The translations under genes and the position numbers were made by a program. Shown piece by piece: positions 18,048-27,464 of a stretch of 64,000 nucleotides of DNA. How positions within the stretch are numbered: the stretch's first letter is position 1; each line of letters starts with the position of its first letter. The stretch is from Ryuthela nishihirai. Its lineage: Eukaryota; Arthropoda; Arachnida; Araneae; Heptathelidae. Location: contig JAWZYU010000034.1 in assembly GCA_038380435.1 (NCBI GenBank), positions 3,392,704 through 3,456,703 of the forward strand. Direction: 5' to 3'. The notes under the pieces are model-generated. The model made no database searches. It was not told where the DNA came from and was given only the letters and a program-made list of their open reading frames with translations.

Positions 18048-20891
18048 ATGCCGTTAACTAGAAGTATGGATGAATTAGTAAAGTTGATAAATGAGTTGAG
18101 AACGGAGATAGTTTCTCAAAAAGATGATTTGAAAGCCGATATGGCCGCCCAAAGCGATAAAATAGGTGATTTGAAAGCCGATATGGCCGCACAAAATAAT
18201 GAGTTGAGGACTGACTTGAAAGCCGAAATAGCCGCACAAAATACTGAGATGAGAGCTGAAGTGGCTTCTCAAGTTGGTAAGATTATTGATCAGTTCAAGG
18301 ATAATAAAACCGAACTCAATAGACAATGCAATAGTTTAAATGTTGAATTTGTCAGTGAAAAAGATGATCTTGATAGTGTTAAGTTAGATTGTAAACATGG
18401 AAAAGAAAAAGAGAAAGGCAACGCATATAAAAATGTGGATCTGCTACTGAAAATCAAGAATCGTAGAGATAGCGCAGATAATGCCTTTGACCACGCAACT
18501 ACTGGTGATGCATGGCAGAGTGTCTATGTCGCTGGTGACATGTCTAGGAACTGTGAAGAACAATCACACAGATCAGAGAGCTGTGAGACTATACAGTACG
18601 CTTTGCACTTCAAAATACCTAGGTATACAAGTCTGGCACGATCTGAAGAGAGATCCACACGAAAGGTATTCTATTCCTCGCCGTCAGCAAAATGCGTCAT
18701 GGACAATTATCGCAAAGGCAGAGTAACGAGTGGTAATGAGGGGGAACGAAACAGAGTTTACGTTTCGCAGAGTGGTCCGAGTAAAGAAGAGGCGTCCATT
18801 CAGAATAGATACAAAGTGCCATTCGACGTTACCGGGGAAGTCGGAGAGATTTTTCCGAAGCATATAGCCACACTTGAATCGTTTATAGAAAGTGGGGAAT
18901 TAAGGAAGAGGAATTCCGAAGAATGGCTTAGAAGCATAACAGGTGATGCTAGTAAGAGAGCTTCAGGCAGAGACGGTACTTCAAAGACTAACTTTCTGGA
19001 TGAAACTAAGCCTCAGAGTTACGATCAGAGAGAAGTAAAGCCCTCAGACAATCTCAACGAAACCATGCTGAATTTCTTTTCTGAACAGTCAATGTGCAGA
19101 TTTGGACATTATAACCATTTAGATTATAAGGATATAGAAAAGTTTTATCACGATTACAAGAGCTCTAAAGTGGACAATATCATGTTACAGAACTCGTCGC
19201 TGATCTCCAGAATGAACAATTTGGCAATCATGACTGATATTTCCCTGGCTAATTACAATGAGAGCTCCAAGAAAGTGAATTCGGAAGAAACAGCAAATAT
19301 GACCTCCTCGGGTCATGTGTTTTGCTGGAGACCCGAGTGGCGCCATCGGATGGTAGATGAAAACAGCACAGGAGGTGTCGGCAACAAAGTGAGTCTTGTC
19401 TTGGCTCCTGCACTTGCTGCTTTAGGTCTCAAGGTCCCTATGATCTCCGGTCGTGCTCTCCAATTGAAGGGAGATACTCTGGACAAATTGGAATCCATCC
19501 CTGGCTTCACAGTCGACTGCACTAAAGATAAAATCGAGCAGATGATGGAAGACGTCGGATGCTGCATCGTAGGACAGACAGAGGAGCTGGTGCCAACAGA
19601 TAAGGAGATTTACCGCTGCAAGGATCTGACGGCTACCGTAGATAGCGTTCCTCTAAGGAGATGCTCAATTGTGTCCAAAAAGCTGGCTGAAGGAGTGTGC
19701 GCTTTGGTTTATGATGTTGAATTCGGAAAAGGAGTTATTGATCTCATCAGTACAGAAGATGTTGCTGTTGATTTAGTTAAGAAAATGGTTGCAGCATCAC
19801 AGGCTCGTGGAATGAAGAGTTTGAGTTGTTCAGCTGTTATCAGCAACATGGATTCACCTCTTGAAAACTCTGTTGACAACTCTCTGGAAGTGATGGAAGC
19901 TGTTCAGTGTTTCCTTGGTAACGGATCCTTGGAACTGCAAGAGCTCGTCGAGGAGTTAGGAGAACTTCTGCGTTTTGTGAACATTGTGGATAATAGGGTA
20001 GATGAAGCATCACGTGTCCGTAAGGTTCTGCATAACGGCAATGCTTTGAACAAGTTTCGTAACATGTTAATAGAACAAGGAGTATCTGAAGATGTTGCAA
20101 GCTGGCTATGTGAAGGTAAAACAGAAAAAATATTGCTAGCAGCCCGACACATCACTGATTTCACTTATACAGGAGAAACAGGTAAGGTTGTCGGATTAGA
20201 AGCTGCAGTTCTAGCAAGAGTATGGAAGGAGGAGATGGACCGAAGAGCTAAAAAGAATTATGGAGCTGATATTATATTTGTGAAGCACCTTGGGGATCAA
20301 ATTGAATCAGGTGAAATATGGCTGAAGGTTCATCACGACAGTTCTGAATTAAGTGAAAGTCAACTGACAAAAGGGTCAGACTGGAGGATGAAACTCCTCC
20401 CTAGATTTTATGTCACTAATGACTTTCATTCCTTGTTACTGTTGATAGAAGTAAAAATCCAAAGAAGAAGACTTTCGACAAAGAAGAAAACTTTTTACAG
20501 GTTTTGCACGAAAACTCTTAGTCGATTCTTCTCTCTGCAGAGACATAAACGTGTTCACAAGGGCTATAGGCCTTACACGTATTATGTTTGTGGACGAGGC
20601 TTCAGTCAGAAAAGAAATCTACGTCATAATGAGATTCGCTTTCATTTTGACACAGACGTGGTATATCGCATTCGTCGATGTCCAGCTACAAAGTGCAAGG
20701 TGGTTCACGTGGATCATTTGGCTCCGTTTCATCGAAGAACTGAAGAAACTTTGGAATCCAGAATTGTTCGGGACGAACAAGACCTAGGAAGGGGGCAGTG
20801 TTACGACAGAAGAATCTGGCAACCGAAAGCAAAGTTTCAGCCAACGAATAAGAACTTTGGGAGAATTTGGAGAAGAAGAGTGGAGCGTTAA
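18048..20891 (+). CDS. Gag-like coiled coil / thymidine phosphorylase / zinc finger / integrase-tail fusion, 947 aa
   Basis: Same protein as at 13149-16256. The coiled coil is about 90 residues shorter (residues 1-85) because whole repeat units are absent, always in frame. Other differences are substitutions plus a 2-residue insertion (KEKEKG) and a 1-residue loss in the TYMP part (ELGELL against ELGGELL). Domains: coiled coil 1-100; linker with DMSRNCEEQ near 164; TYMP homology about 413-772 (STGGVGNKV 440-448, PMISGR 464-469, KLESIPGF 480-487, SIVSKKLAEG 540-549, KVHHD 760-764); C2H2 remnant 829-866; integrase tail 872-898. E438, N439 and K525 occupy the positions of catalytic K, H and R of the enzyme. 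The ORF ends inside the 3' LTR. No stop in 947 codons. Confidence 0.88.
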   Translation: MPLTRSMDELVKLINELRTEIVSQKDDLKADMAAQSDKIGDLKADMAAQNNELRTDLKAEIAAQNTEMRAEVASQVGKIIDQFKDNKTELNRQCNSLNVEFVSEKDDLDSVKLDCKHGKEKEKGNAYKNVDLLLKIKNRRDSADNAFDHATTGDAWQSVYVAGDMSRNCEEQSHRSESCETIQYALHFKIPRYTSLARSEERSTRKVFYSSPSAKCVMDNYRKGRVTSGNEGERNRVYVSQSGPSKEEASIQNRYKVPFDVTGEVGEIFPKHIATLESFIESGELRKRNSEEWLRSITGDASKRASGRDGTSKTNFLDETKPQSYDQREVKPSDNLNETMLNFFSEQSMCRFGHYNHLDYKDIEKFYHDYKSSKVDNIMLQNSSLISRMNNLAIMTDISLANYNESSKKVNSEETANMTSSGHVFCWRPEWRHRMVDENSTGGVGNKVSLVLAPALAALGLKVPMISGRALQLKGDTLDKLESIPGFTVDCTKDKIEQMMEDVGCCIVGQTEELVPTDKEIYRCKDLTATVDSVPLRRCSIVSKKLAEGVCALVYDVEFGKGVIDLISTEDVAVDLVKKMVAASQARGMKSLSCSAVISNMDSPLENSVDNSLEVMEAVQCFLGNGSLELQELVEELGELLRFVNIVDNRVDEASRVRKVLHNGNALNKFRNMLIEQGVSEDVASWLCEGKTEKILLAARHITDFTYTGETGKVVGLEAAVLARVWKEEMDRRAKKNYGADIIFVKHLGDQIESGEIWLKVHHDSSELSESQLTKGSDWRMKLLPRFYVTNDFHSLLLLIEVKIQRRRLSTKKKTFYRFCTKTLSRFFSLQRHKRVHKGYRPYTYYVCGRGFSQKRNLRHNEIRFHFDTDVVYRIRRCPATKCKVVHVDHLAPFHRRTEETLESRIVRDEQDLGRGQCYDRRIWQPKAKFQPTNKNFGRIWRRRVER
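19284..20363 (+). other. Captured thymidine phosphorylase domain (copy 2)
   Basis: Residues 413-772 of the 947-aa ORF. It keeps KLESIPGF with the family-typical D before it (GDTLDKLE, where copy 1 has Y), but has LKGDT where copy 1 has LTGDT. The two copies therefore differ within the phosphate loop. The lost catalytic positions are shared, so those changes predate the split of the copies. Confidence 0.88.
20532..20645 (+). other. Degenerate C2H2 zinc-finger segment
   Basis: Residues 829-866: LQRHKRVHKGYRPYTYYVCGRGFSQKR in pieces matches the end of one C2H2 finger, the inter-finger linker (H-x-G-x-[KR]-P-Y) and the start of the next (CGRGFS...L..H). The first cysteine of the second finger is tyrosine, so it may not bind zinc. 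The same segment in copy 1 is 13395-13511. Confidence 0.6.
20658..20741 (+). other. Ty3/gypsy integrase C-terminal remnant
   Basis: VYRIRRCPATK and KVVHVDHLAPFHRR match the end of arthropod gypsy-type integrases (consensus-like YRIQR..KPKVVHLDRLAPY). It shows the parental family and that the internal pol region was replaced. Copy 1 equivalent: 13302-13385. Confidence 0.75.
20786..20798 (+). promoter_or_regulatory. Polypurine tract (copy 2)
   Basis: AGGAAGGGGGCAG abuts the 3' LTR start TGTTACG. It is the likely primer for plus-strand DNA. It lies inside the ORF. Confidence 0.7.
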
Positions 20892-21439
20892 CGGTCGTTT
20901 TTGTATTGTAACGGTCGTTGTGTATTGTAACGGTCGGTGAGTTCGAAAATGGACGGTGAGCTGTTCTGAGACAGTGCGCGTAAGTATCAAGAAGTAACTT
21001 GATGTGTTGTGTATACGCGGAAGGATAAAAGTGGGATCTTTTATCGTTAAGTATCAAGAAGTAACTTGATGTGTTGTGTATACGCGGAAGTATAAAAGTG
21101 GGAACTTTTATGGCTAACTTCGAATGTCTACACGGACTGTCTTTTTGTTCGGCTATTGTGTGAAAAGTTATTAGCACAGGACGAGAATTGGTTTACGAGT
21201 GAAGATCTTCGGGTGACCTGGTAAATCAAGTAAAAGGTAGTATTTAGTAAAATACACAGAGCTGATGTTGTGTGCTCACGCAGGAAGATTGATGACTTGT
21301 GCATGTTAATAGTTAATTTGTTAATAAGATACTTCATCCGTATTTCCTTTGTAACAATTTACCTTGTATTGAATTTGGTTTTGAAATATAGCTTTTAATA
21401 CTCACGCTCAATGGCTATCCATTTTTGTGATCCGCAACA
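20799..21439 (+). repeat. 3' LTR of copy 2
   Basis: 641 bp, apparently identical to 17371-18011; it supplies the last ~30 codons of the ORF. Followed by the CTAT target duplication. Confidence 0.93.
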
Positions 21440-21450
21440 CTATAAATATT

Positions 21451-22583
21451 ACGAAACATTGGGTAGTTAAGAATTAAACATTTGATATAGGAAAGAAGCA
21501 CGGCTAAAAAGAGACCTTGGCTTTGAATAATTATTTCAACTAACTGTTTAAAATATATATAGTACTCTCCTTATTGTGACAGTTTTGCGTATTAATTTGC
21601 AAATGCTTATCTATAATAAAATATGACAATATATGTTATATAAAATATGTGGTGTTTTACACTCATTTGCATCATTTGAAAGGATTCTAAATCCCACAAA
21701 TAAAGTAGTCCAGATTGACGATTTCCATATATGATCAGGTCATTGTAGCACAAAATCAACTCCCTCCCTGTACTGAGTAACAGCTAACTAAGTTTTTATT
21801 CCAAATGTAAACAATAGTTATGTTTTAAATTCAATCATTAATTTTAGATCTTTTTATAATAACCATATATAATCTTAACAAATATAATTTTATATTTTAT
21901 ATCTTTTTGTTTAAGGCTATATTAGAATAGCAAATAATAGCGAACTGCAAAGAAATATAATCACACAGTTTGAAAGTTAGTAGGGAAAAAGCTTACGACT
22001 AGCTGCTACAGGTGGCACTGCAAGCAATGATATTGAGTTGCCCATCTGTGCCAGTTATTGTGTGCATGATCCTATCTTTCAGATTCTACTTCGAATATTG
22101 AGATATAATATTTCATCTCTCATTGTTTAACAGTCGTGTTTGTTAAAGTCCAGGTATGCTTTAGGGACCCAAATATCAGGAAATTACAAACACTAAAAAA
22201 TTAAGCAAAATAAGCTACTTATTTACATAAAGTGCCACAAAGACATAATTACCTGATACGAGCTGACCTTACAGACGTCGATACTTCTCATTTGTCTACG
22301 TTATAGTTTTGTGTACAAACTTTATGTATTTTCCTAGCATCACAGATAACATGATATGCTTTCGTATGGATTAAATTTACCTTTCTACATCAATATCTGC
22401 TCAATAATGAAGCATTACTAGACTTAATCAGATGTCTCTATTACAATCAAAAGAGTTCTAAATGCAACTAACTGATGTTAGTAACTCATGTCACACCCTT
22501 TTCCTCTATCAATAGCCTCTGGTTAATCACATCATGGAAAAACGTTCTTCTTCTATTCCCTCCACTTTTTCTTTCTATTCTTA
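21451..22583. other. A+T-rich intergenic DNA
   Basis: No ORF of note, no repeat family recognised. Nothing I can name. Confidence 0.4.
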
Positions 22584-22730
22584 CGGTACTCACTCATCAC
22601 TGCCTATTCTGACGGCATTCGCTCATCATTGTTTATTCTGCTGGCATTTAGCTCATTACCGTCTATTCTGCACAATTCGCTCATCACCGTCTATTCTGTC
22701 AGCATTCGCACATCCTGTCATTCTGCAAAA
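22584..22730. repeat. Degenerate ~29-bp tandem repeat, about 5 units
   Basis: Units of the form CGCTCATCACCGTCTATTCTG plus a short variable end (ACGGCATT, CTGGCATTT, CACAATT, TCAGCATT). Diverged between units, so it is old or imprecise. Confidence 0.75.
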
Positions 22731-23339
22731 ATAACCAATATATTCAGCAAAATAAACCTTACTAAATATTTGATAAAATTTATCAAGATATAATTTTGAT
22801 AATTTTTTTGAGTAAATTTTGCTATTTTAAATATATTTATCCACGATTATGGGAAAATACTCCATTTTATCTCCCCGTAACTCTTTCTACATCTCTCTCT
22901 ATGAGAACTTCATAAACTATGCGACAGAAATTTTCGCATATTTAATACCTGTTTCTACCAATAACATTCATTAAAATCTGCTTTGTCAGGAAAAAAAAAG
23001 GTAGTTTCTTTCATATAAAATGAATTATGTTTTTCATTTGTGGCTTTTCCAATGAATGTTATCTTTTTAAAGTGAATATCTTCATTAAATTTTCAAACAT
23101 TTGTTTTCTTTTCTATCTAAAGATATTTTTACTCACGTACGTCATCACTAATGATGTTATGTGTGTTCACGTTGCTGCACATCCCATCTGCATAAAAATG
23201 AATTTCTTACCCGCCGTATTATCAGCTAGTTGCATCACCATTAATCACTTATCTGCCAAGTACTTTTGATTGCGGATATCGGCTGATAAATCCACGGATA
23301 TCTGTCCGCATCAGCTCAGGTCTTTAACTATAATATGAC
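22731..23339. other. A+T-rich intergenic DNA
   Basis: A short hydrophobic 80-codon frame at 23027-23269 has no recognisable relatives. Nothing else seen. Confidence 0.35.
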
Positions 23340-23478
23340 AGGTAAAGGACCGAAAAATAATTTTCTAGAGTTGAAAATGATTGTTGTTCGATTTCAATTG
23401 GCTGGAGATTCAAATCGGCTGTTCGATTTCAATTCCCTGCAGATCGCAGAAACAAGATTTGGAGATAATTGAACTGTG
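23340..23478. repeat. Isolated fragment of the 1.08-kb satellite
   Basis: GGTAAAGGACCGAAAAATAA followed by TTGAAAATGATTGTTGTTCG and CCCTGCAGATCGCAGAAACA matches the monomer phase seen at 27844, 28929 and so on. It carries its own small internal duplication (TTCGATTTCAATT twice). It is 4 kb from the main array. Confidence 0.8.
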
Positions 23479-23480
23479 TA

Positions 23481-23550
23481 CTGTCGCTCAAAAAAGCATC
23501 CTAACACTATAGTTGATTACAGAATTCAGAAAAAAAATTTTGAGCGACTG
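23481..23550. mobile_element. Deleted Tc1-like MITE (CTGTCGCTC family)
   Basis: Left end CTGTCGCTCAAAAAAGCATC and right end TTTTGAGCGACTG with TA flanks. Only 70 bp; most of the right arm is lost relative to the copies at 26418 and 46065. It follows directly on a satellite fragment. Confidence 0.75.
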
Positions 23551-23552
23551 TA

Positions 23553-24594
23553 CCACTTGGAATGTATAACCAAGGAATGTCTAAGGGAGAAGAGAGCTAG
23601 CTTCCATAGACGTAATGTAAACTTTTCGATTGCAGCGCCCTCTAAACATGGCAAATTCGTGCATTTCAGTGAAGCCACCTAGCCAGGGAAAGGAGCGAGT
23701 TCCCTGTATTATTTTTGCACCGCCAAGCAAAGTTTTAATTGCTTACACCACATGTCTAATTTTACGTACAATTTGACTCCGTTCAAAATGTTCATTCTGC
23801 TCATTCAATTTATTTTTCTTTTCGTTTAGAAAGAAAATAACAATAATTGCTTAAAATTATTTTCCTTAATAAAATCCCGTTTTGTAAAACAGGTAGTAGC
23901 TATACTTAACAAAAATTTTTTATATTTTGAACACTCTACAATATTTTATATATTATAAAAAATTGAAATTTATGGCTTAATGTGAGACAACACGTTTTGT
24001 TTAATTATATTTTATAAACTTTTAGGTATTTTCAATAAAAGTCATATCGAGTTTCTTACTTATATAAACTGTCAATAGATGGCAGCAGGCACTTCTCGTA
24101 TCAACCATAAATAAAATTTACTATTAGAACAGAGTGCAGACTCTTATATACATCGATATTCTCCAGGGAACACAAAACTGCAACATACATTGACTTATGT
24201 ATTTGCAAGATGATTAAATGTATTAATTTAGATACTAATTTTAAAAATTATGCAAAATTGCTCAAAATAAACTTGCTACGGCATCTTCAGCTATCGTAAC
24301 ATGAACTCCTGAATGGATAAAATACTCATTGAATAACTTTAGGGTCAGCTACCACTGTACGCAAATAGCCATGGATGTTAGACAGGTTGAAACACTAATT
24401 AAATCACAATAAATATATAAAGAGTAAGACAAACCATGGTTACAATGGGCTAAAATTATTACATTGCGCATGCGCACACCGCCCCTTACAGTTGTTTTTC
24501 TGTGTGCACACCAATTTGCCACGTTCAGCTTCGGTATAATTCCGCAGAGCGGCGCCACTTACGCTTGTGCGAAGCTGACCTTTTTTTTTCCTTA
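23553..24594. other. A+T-rich intergenic DNA
   Basis: No coding or repeat assignment. A GC-richer patch at about 24465-24590 (GCGCATGCGCACACC, GCGGCGCCACTTACG) has no recognised function. Confidence 0.35.
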
Positions 24595-24675
24595 GACCTT
24601 TGGTATAACTATAGCAGATCAAAAATTATTTTAGAAAGAGTTCTAATTATTTAACTGGTAACTAGCAATTATGAA
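24595..24675. repeat. Second isolated fragment of the 1.08-kb satellite
   Basis: TATAACTATAGCAGATCAAA then TTCTAATTATTTAACTGGTA, as in the monomers near 28000 and 31250. Ends abruptly at both sides. Confidence 0.7.
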
Positions 24676-25143
24676 CGAAACATTTATTTTGTGTTGAAAA
24701 ATTAGTTTCCAGTCTGCGACTAATACGACATCTCGCAACACGTTTTTTGAAGAAGGACTGTTTTTTTTTTATTAATAACACTGACTGTTCCATTTAACCC
24801 AATTTCTCCACTTCTTTCCTACGATCGTTTCTATTACTTTATTTATCGTGTAAGAAGATTTTGTGGATTCTTGCTGTCGTACCCAACTCCGGATGATTGA
24901 AGTGGTAGACGTGAAGAGAAGCACAATTCAGATTAAGGTAGCCAGTATTGAAATAAATCACAATAGAAAAATAGATATTTACACTATGTAGAGAACCTTT
25001 TCACCCACTTCTCTCAGGGTTTAACCAAAAAACATGTACATGGAAAATATCATAATACCAAGCTTTACAGGAGAACACATTTATCGATTCAGAATTTGCT
25101 CAAACACTGCTAGAGCAGTGAAATCGAGCAGTGACTAGGTCTT
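24676..25143. other. Intergenic, no feature seen
   Basis: No ORF, RNA or family recognised in this stretch. Confidence 0.35.
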
Positions 25144-25207
25144 TAGTCGTGAGGAAAAAGTTTCAGTGCAGTGTCACTGCACAAAAACCTTTTTTCCTCA
25201 CGACTAA
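25144..25207. repeat. Short perfect-stem foldback
   Basis: TAGTCGTGAGGAAAAAGTTT pairs with the complementary right arm, with a central palindrome-like GTGCAGTGTCACTGCAC. Likely a tiny MITE; TA at each outer end. Confidence 0.65.
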
Positions 25208-25208
25208 T

Positions 25209-25822
25209 CTTCAGTCTCTACTCTAGGGAAGCATGCAGATTTCATCATTTCATTCAGCAATGATTAGTAAAAAGATCCTGTGCGGTGAGTCAAATGTTCC
25301 TAATGCGGTGAGTCAAATGTGCGAAATTAATACATTTAATTAACAGGCCACCTTTAGCAATGAATTTTGAAGGCAATATTTTAATAGATGAATAAAACAT
25401 TATTTTTGTATTGTCTAAGCAATGTTTCCAGTCCGCAACTAACAGGATTTTTGAAGTAAGACTTTTGGTCCAGTCCACGACTTTTGAAGTAGGAAAAGGA
25501 GACCGAAACAGATACAATGCCTGTACCTCATTTTCCTCCTCACAAAGTTTGCAAAGACTCCTAATGTGACGAGTCATTCACTCTCCAGTCATCCGGGTAG
25601 TTTAATCGGTCAGTTCTGTCTGACAGGTTTGTTTACTCCTCAATTGTTCCTGGTGCGGTGAGTCAAATGTACGAGTACTCATCCCCAGGGATGATCTCTA
25701 GTCCCCAGATCATTTGCCTTCAGTCATCGTACTGTATGTAAGGACACTTTATGAGCGAGGGAAATTACAGCACTGTTTCACGTCTGAAGAGTGAAGAGAT
25801 ATGTCTTATTTACTTTGTTGGA
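25209..25822. other. Low-copy dispersed repeats
   Basis: GCGGTGAGTCAAATGT occurs three times (near 25283, 25304, 25656). CTAGGGAAGCATGCAGATTT at about 25222 recurs at about 26704. The repeat unit is not identified. Confidence 0.5.
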
Positions 25823-25835
25823 CCACTTGATAGAG

Positions 25836-26004
25836 CGGGCGGGGGTGGCTCAGTCGGTAGCGCGCCAGGCTCGTAATCTGTAGTGCTCTCTGTAGACTCT
25901 AGTCTGTAGACTCAAACCTTCTTTGAGCCTTCGGGGTCCATGTGACCTGGCCATTCAGCCCATGATGTGCAAAAAAGTGCCGCTCAGAGGTAAAACAACC
26001 CAAC
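25836..26004 (+). mobile_element. SINE-A with internal deletion
   Basis: Head and tail present; about 215 bp of core missing and replaced by a short CTCTGTAGACTCTAGTCTGTAGACT-like junction. 13-bp duplication CCACTTGATAGAG (25823-25835, 26005-26017) shows that both ends are original. Confidence 0.9.
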
Positions 26005-26017
26005 CCACTTGATAGAG

Positions 26018-26415
26018 TCGAGGGTTGGGGTGACAGCACATTGGCCAGCTCTGAGTCGCTTCATCAGCTGGATCTGTTTGAAATCTGACATCAGCTGCTG
26101 TGATTCACATGTTTACTTTTCAGAGAGGATCATCAACATTTGCCGAAAGTTCGAAAAACTGTCTTGGAGGGCTTCTTTCTCACTGGTACGAGTGCTGGGG
26201 ATTAAAGGCTGAAGCATAAAGTAAGGTCAGGGAATGGGAGCGAAGAAAACAACAAATGGAGCGAGTCAAAAAAATGCATCGAGTCCGCAGTCCCGGAACT
26301 GTGGGCATGACATACCTTTCCTAGGCAGCAAAGAGAAGTGGGAAACGGAAAAACAGAATCTAAGCAAGGAGTGGGGAGATAGGACTATCCTAAGCAGGGG
26401 GGAATCGAAGAGAGG
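26018..26415. other. Intergenic, no feature seen
   Basis: Purine-rich stretch around 26234-26410 with an 86-codon frame of no recognisable family. No confident call. Confidence 0.35.
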
Positions 26416-26417
26416 TA

Positions 26418-26632
26418 CAGTCGCTCAAAAAAGTATCCGAACACTATGGTTGATTACAGAATTCAGAAAAAATATCTGGCAACGACTTTTTTAGAAATTA
26501 GTGATCTGGCAACCTTCGTGTCACGTGACACTAAGGTTGCCAGATCACTAATTTCTAAAAAAAATCGTTGCTAGATATTTTTCCTGAATTCTGTAATCAA
26601 CCATAGTGTTCGGATACTTTTTTGAGCGACTG
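26418..26632. mobile_element. 215-bp Tc1-like foldback MITE, TA target
   Basis: CAGTCGCTCAAAAAAGTATC at the left and its complement at the right; the arms pair along nearly their whole length, meeting at TTCGTGTCACGTGACAC. TA flanks 26416-26417 and 26633-26634. A close relative is at 46065-46278. Confidence 0.9.
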
Positions 26633-26634
26633 TA

Positions 26635-27028
26635 CGCACTTCCGAGGTTTGGTCTCCTTCGAGACATATTGTCCCCCAATGGGGGGAACTGCGTGATCCA
26701 ACTCTAGGGAAGCATGCAGATTTCATCATTTCATTTAGCAATGATTAGCAAAAAGAACACTCAAAAGGAAAGTTTTTGTTTTTTCGCTGGCATTATTTGC
26801 CAGTTGATTTCGTATGGGACTTGGGGCTTCAAACAGTTCACAGATCATCCACTTCAGATCAGCTCTTCCACAATACTATTATTGGAAAAAAGACCTTTGC
26901 ACCCAAAACTGTGGTCTCCGAATTCTGGTATATAAATACACCCTCTAGGGTAAGAGTTTAGGTAGGTCAGTCATATCCAGGACTTCCCATTAACACGGGA
27001 CTCCCACTATTCATAAAGTCATCGTCAG
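26635..27028. other. Intergenic, no gene
   Basis: Contains the second copy of the CTAGGGAAGCATGCAGATTT repeat. Two 60-70-codon frames are not recognised. Confidence 0.35.
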
Positions 27029-27040
27029 TTCTTTCAGGGT

Positions 27041-27433
27041 TGTTGTTGTATTGGGTTGTTTTACCTCTGAGAGGCACTTTTTTGCACACCAAGGGCTAAA
27101 TGGCCAGGTCACATGGACCCCGAAGGCTCAGAGAAGGTTGGGGGAGGGGACCCACTGGAACAGCTGTTGGGAGACAGATGGTAGCCTCCCGTCAAGGCCA
27201 TCCAGCGTGTTCTTTAACGTGCACAGGGGATGGCTCTCCCGCACACGTGGCCACGGCTTAACGTCCCATCCGACGGACGGCGGCCATTCCAAGCCCATCG
27301 GTGTCCCCTACTGACCGTGGGAAGGGCGGGGAATTTTGCGGAGATAAATCTCAACGCTGACTCAGCTGGGACTCGAACCTGGGAACTACAGATTACGAAC
27401 CTGGCGAGCTACCGACTGAGCCACCCCCGCCCC
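27041..27433 (-). mobile_element. SINE-A, full length
   Basis: Minus orientation with a TTG-rich extra tail (TGTTGTTGTA) before the duplication. 12-bp duplication TTCTTTCAGGGT (27029-27040, 27434-27445). It lies at the left edge of the satellite. Confidence 0.92.
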
Positions 27434-27464
27434 TTCTTTCAGGGTACAGACCGTTCTAGCTGTC

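Larger units (their letters stand above)
17371..21439 (+). mobile_element. LTR retrotransposon copy 2, carrying captured thymidine phosphorylase
   Basis: 4069 bp, plus orientation, head-to-head with copy 1. LTRs 17371-18011 and 20799-21439 are both 641 bp with no difference seen by eye. Perfect 4-bp target duplication CTAT (17367-17370, 21440-21443). Primer binding site 18014-18032; purine tract AGGAAGGGGGCAG at 20786-20798. The same ORF architecture as copy 1 with in-frame length differences, and no pol core. Inserted into the 3' target duplication of the SINE-A at 16983-17367. Confidence 0.93.

Noticed and set aside
13149..20891. Host thymidine phosphorylase gene or bacterial contamination
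   Set aside because: Both copies are bounded by LTRs, primer sites and target duplications and fused to gag and integrase sequence, so this is retroelement cargo. It resembles animal TYMP more than bacterial DeoA in blocks such as MTSSG and GCCIVGQTEELVP.
22534..22734. 66-aa frame MEKRSSSIPSTF...
   Set aside because: It translates a degenerate 29-bp tandem repeat, with no further coding evidence.
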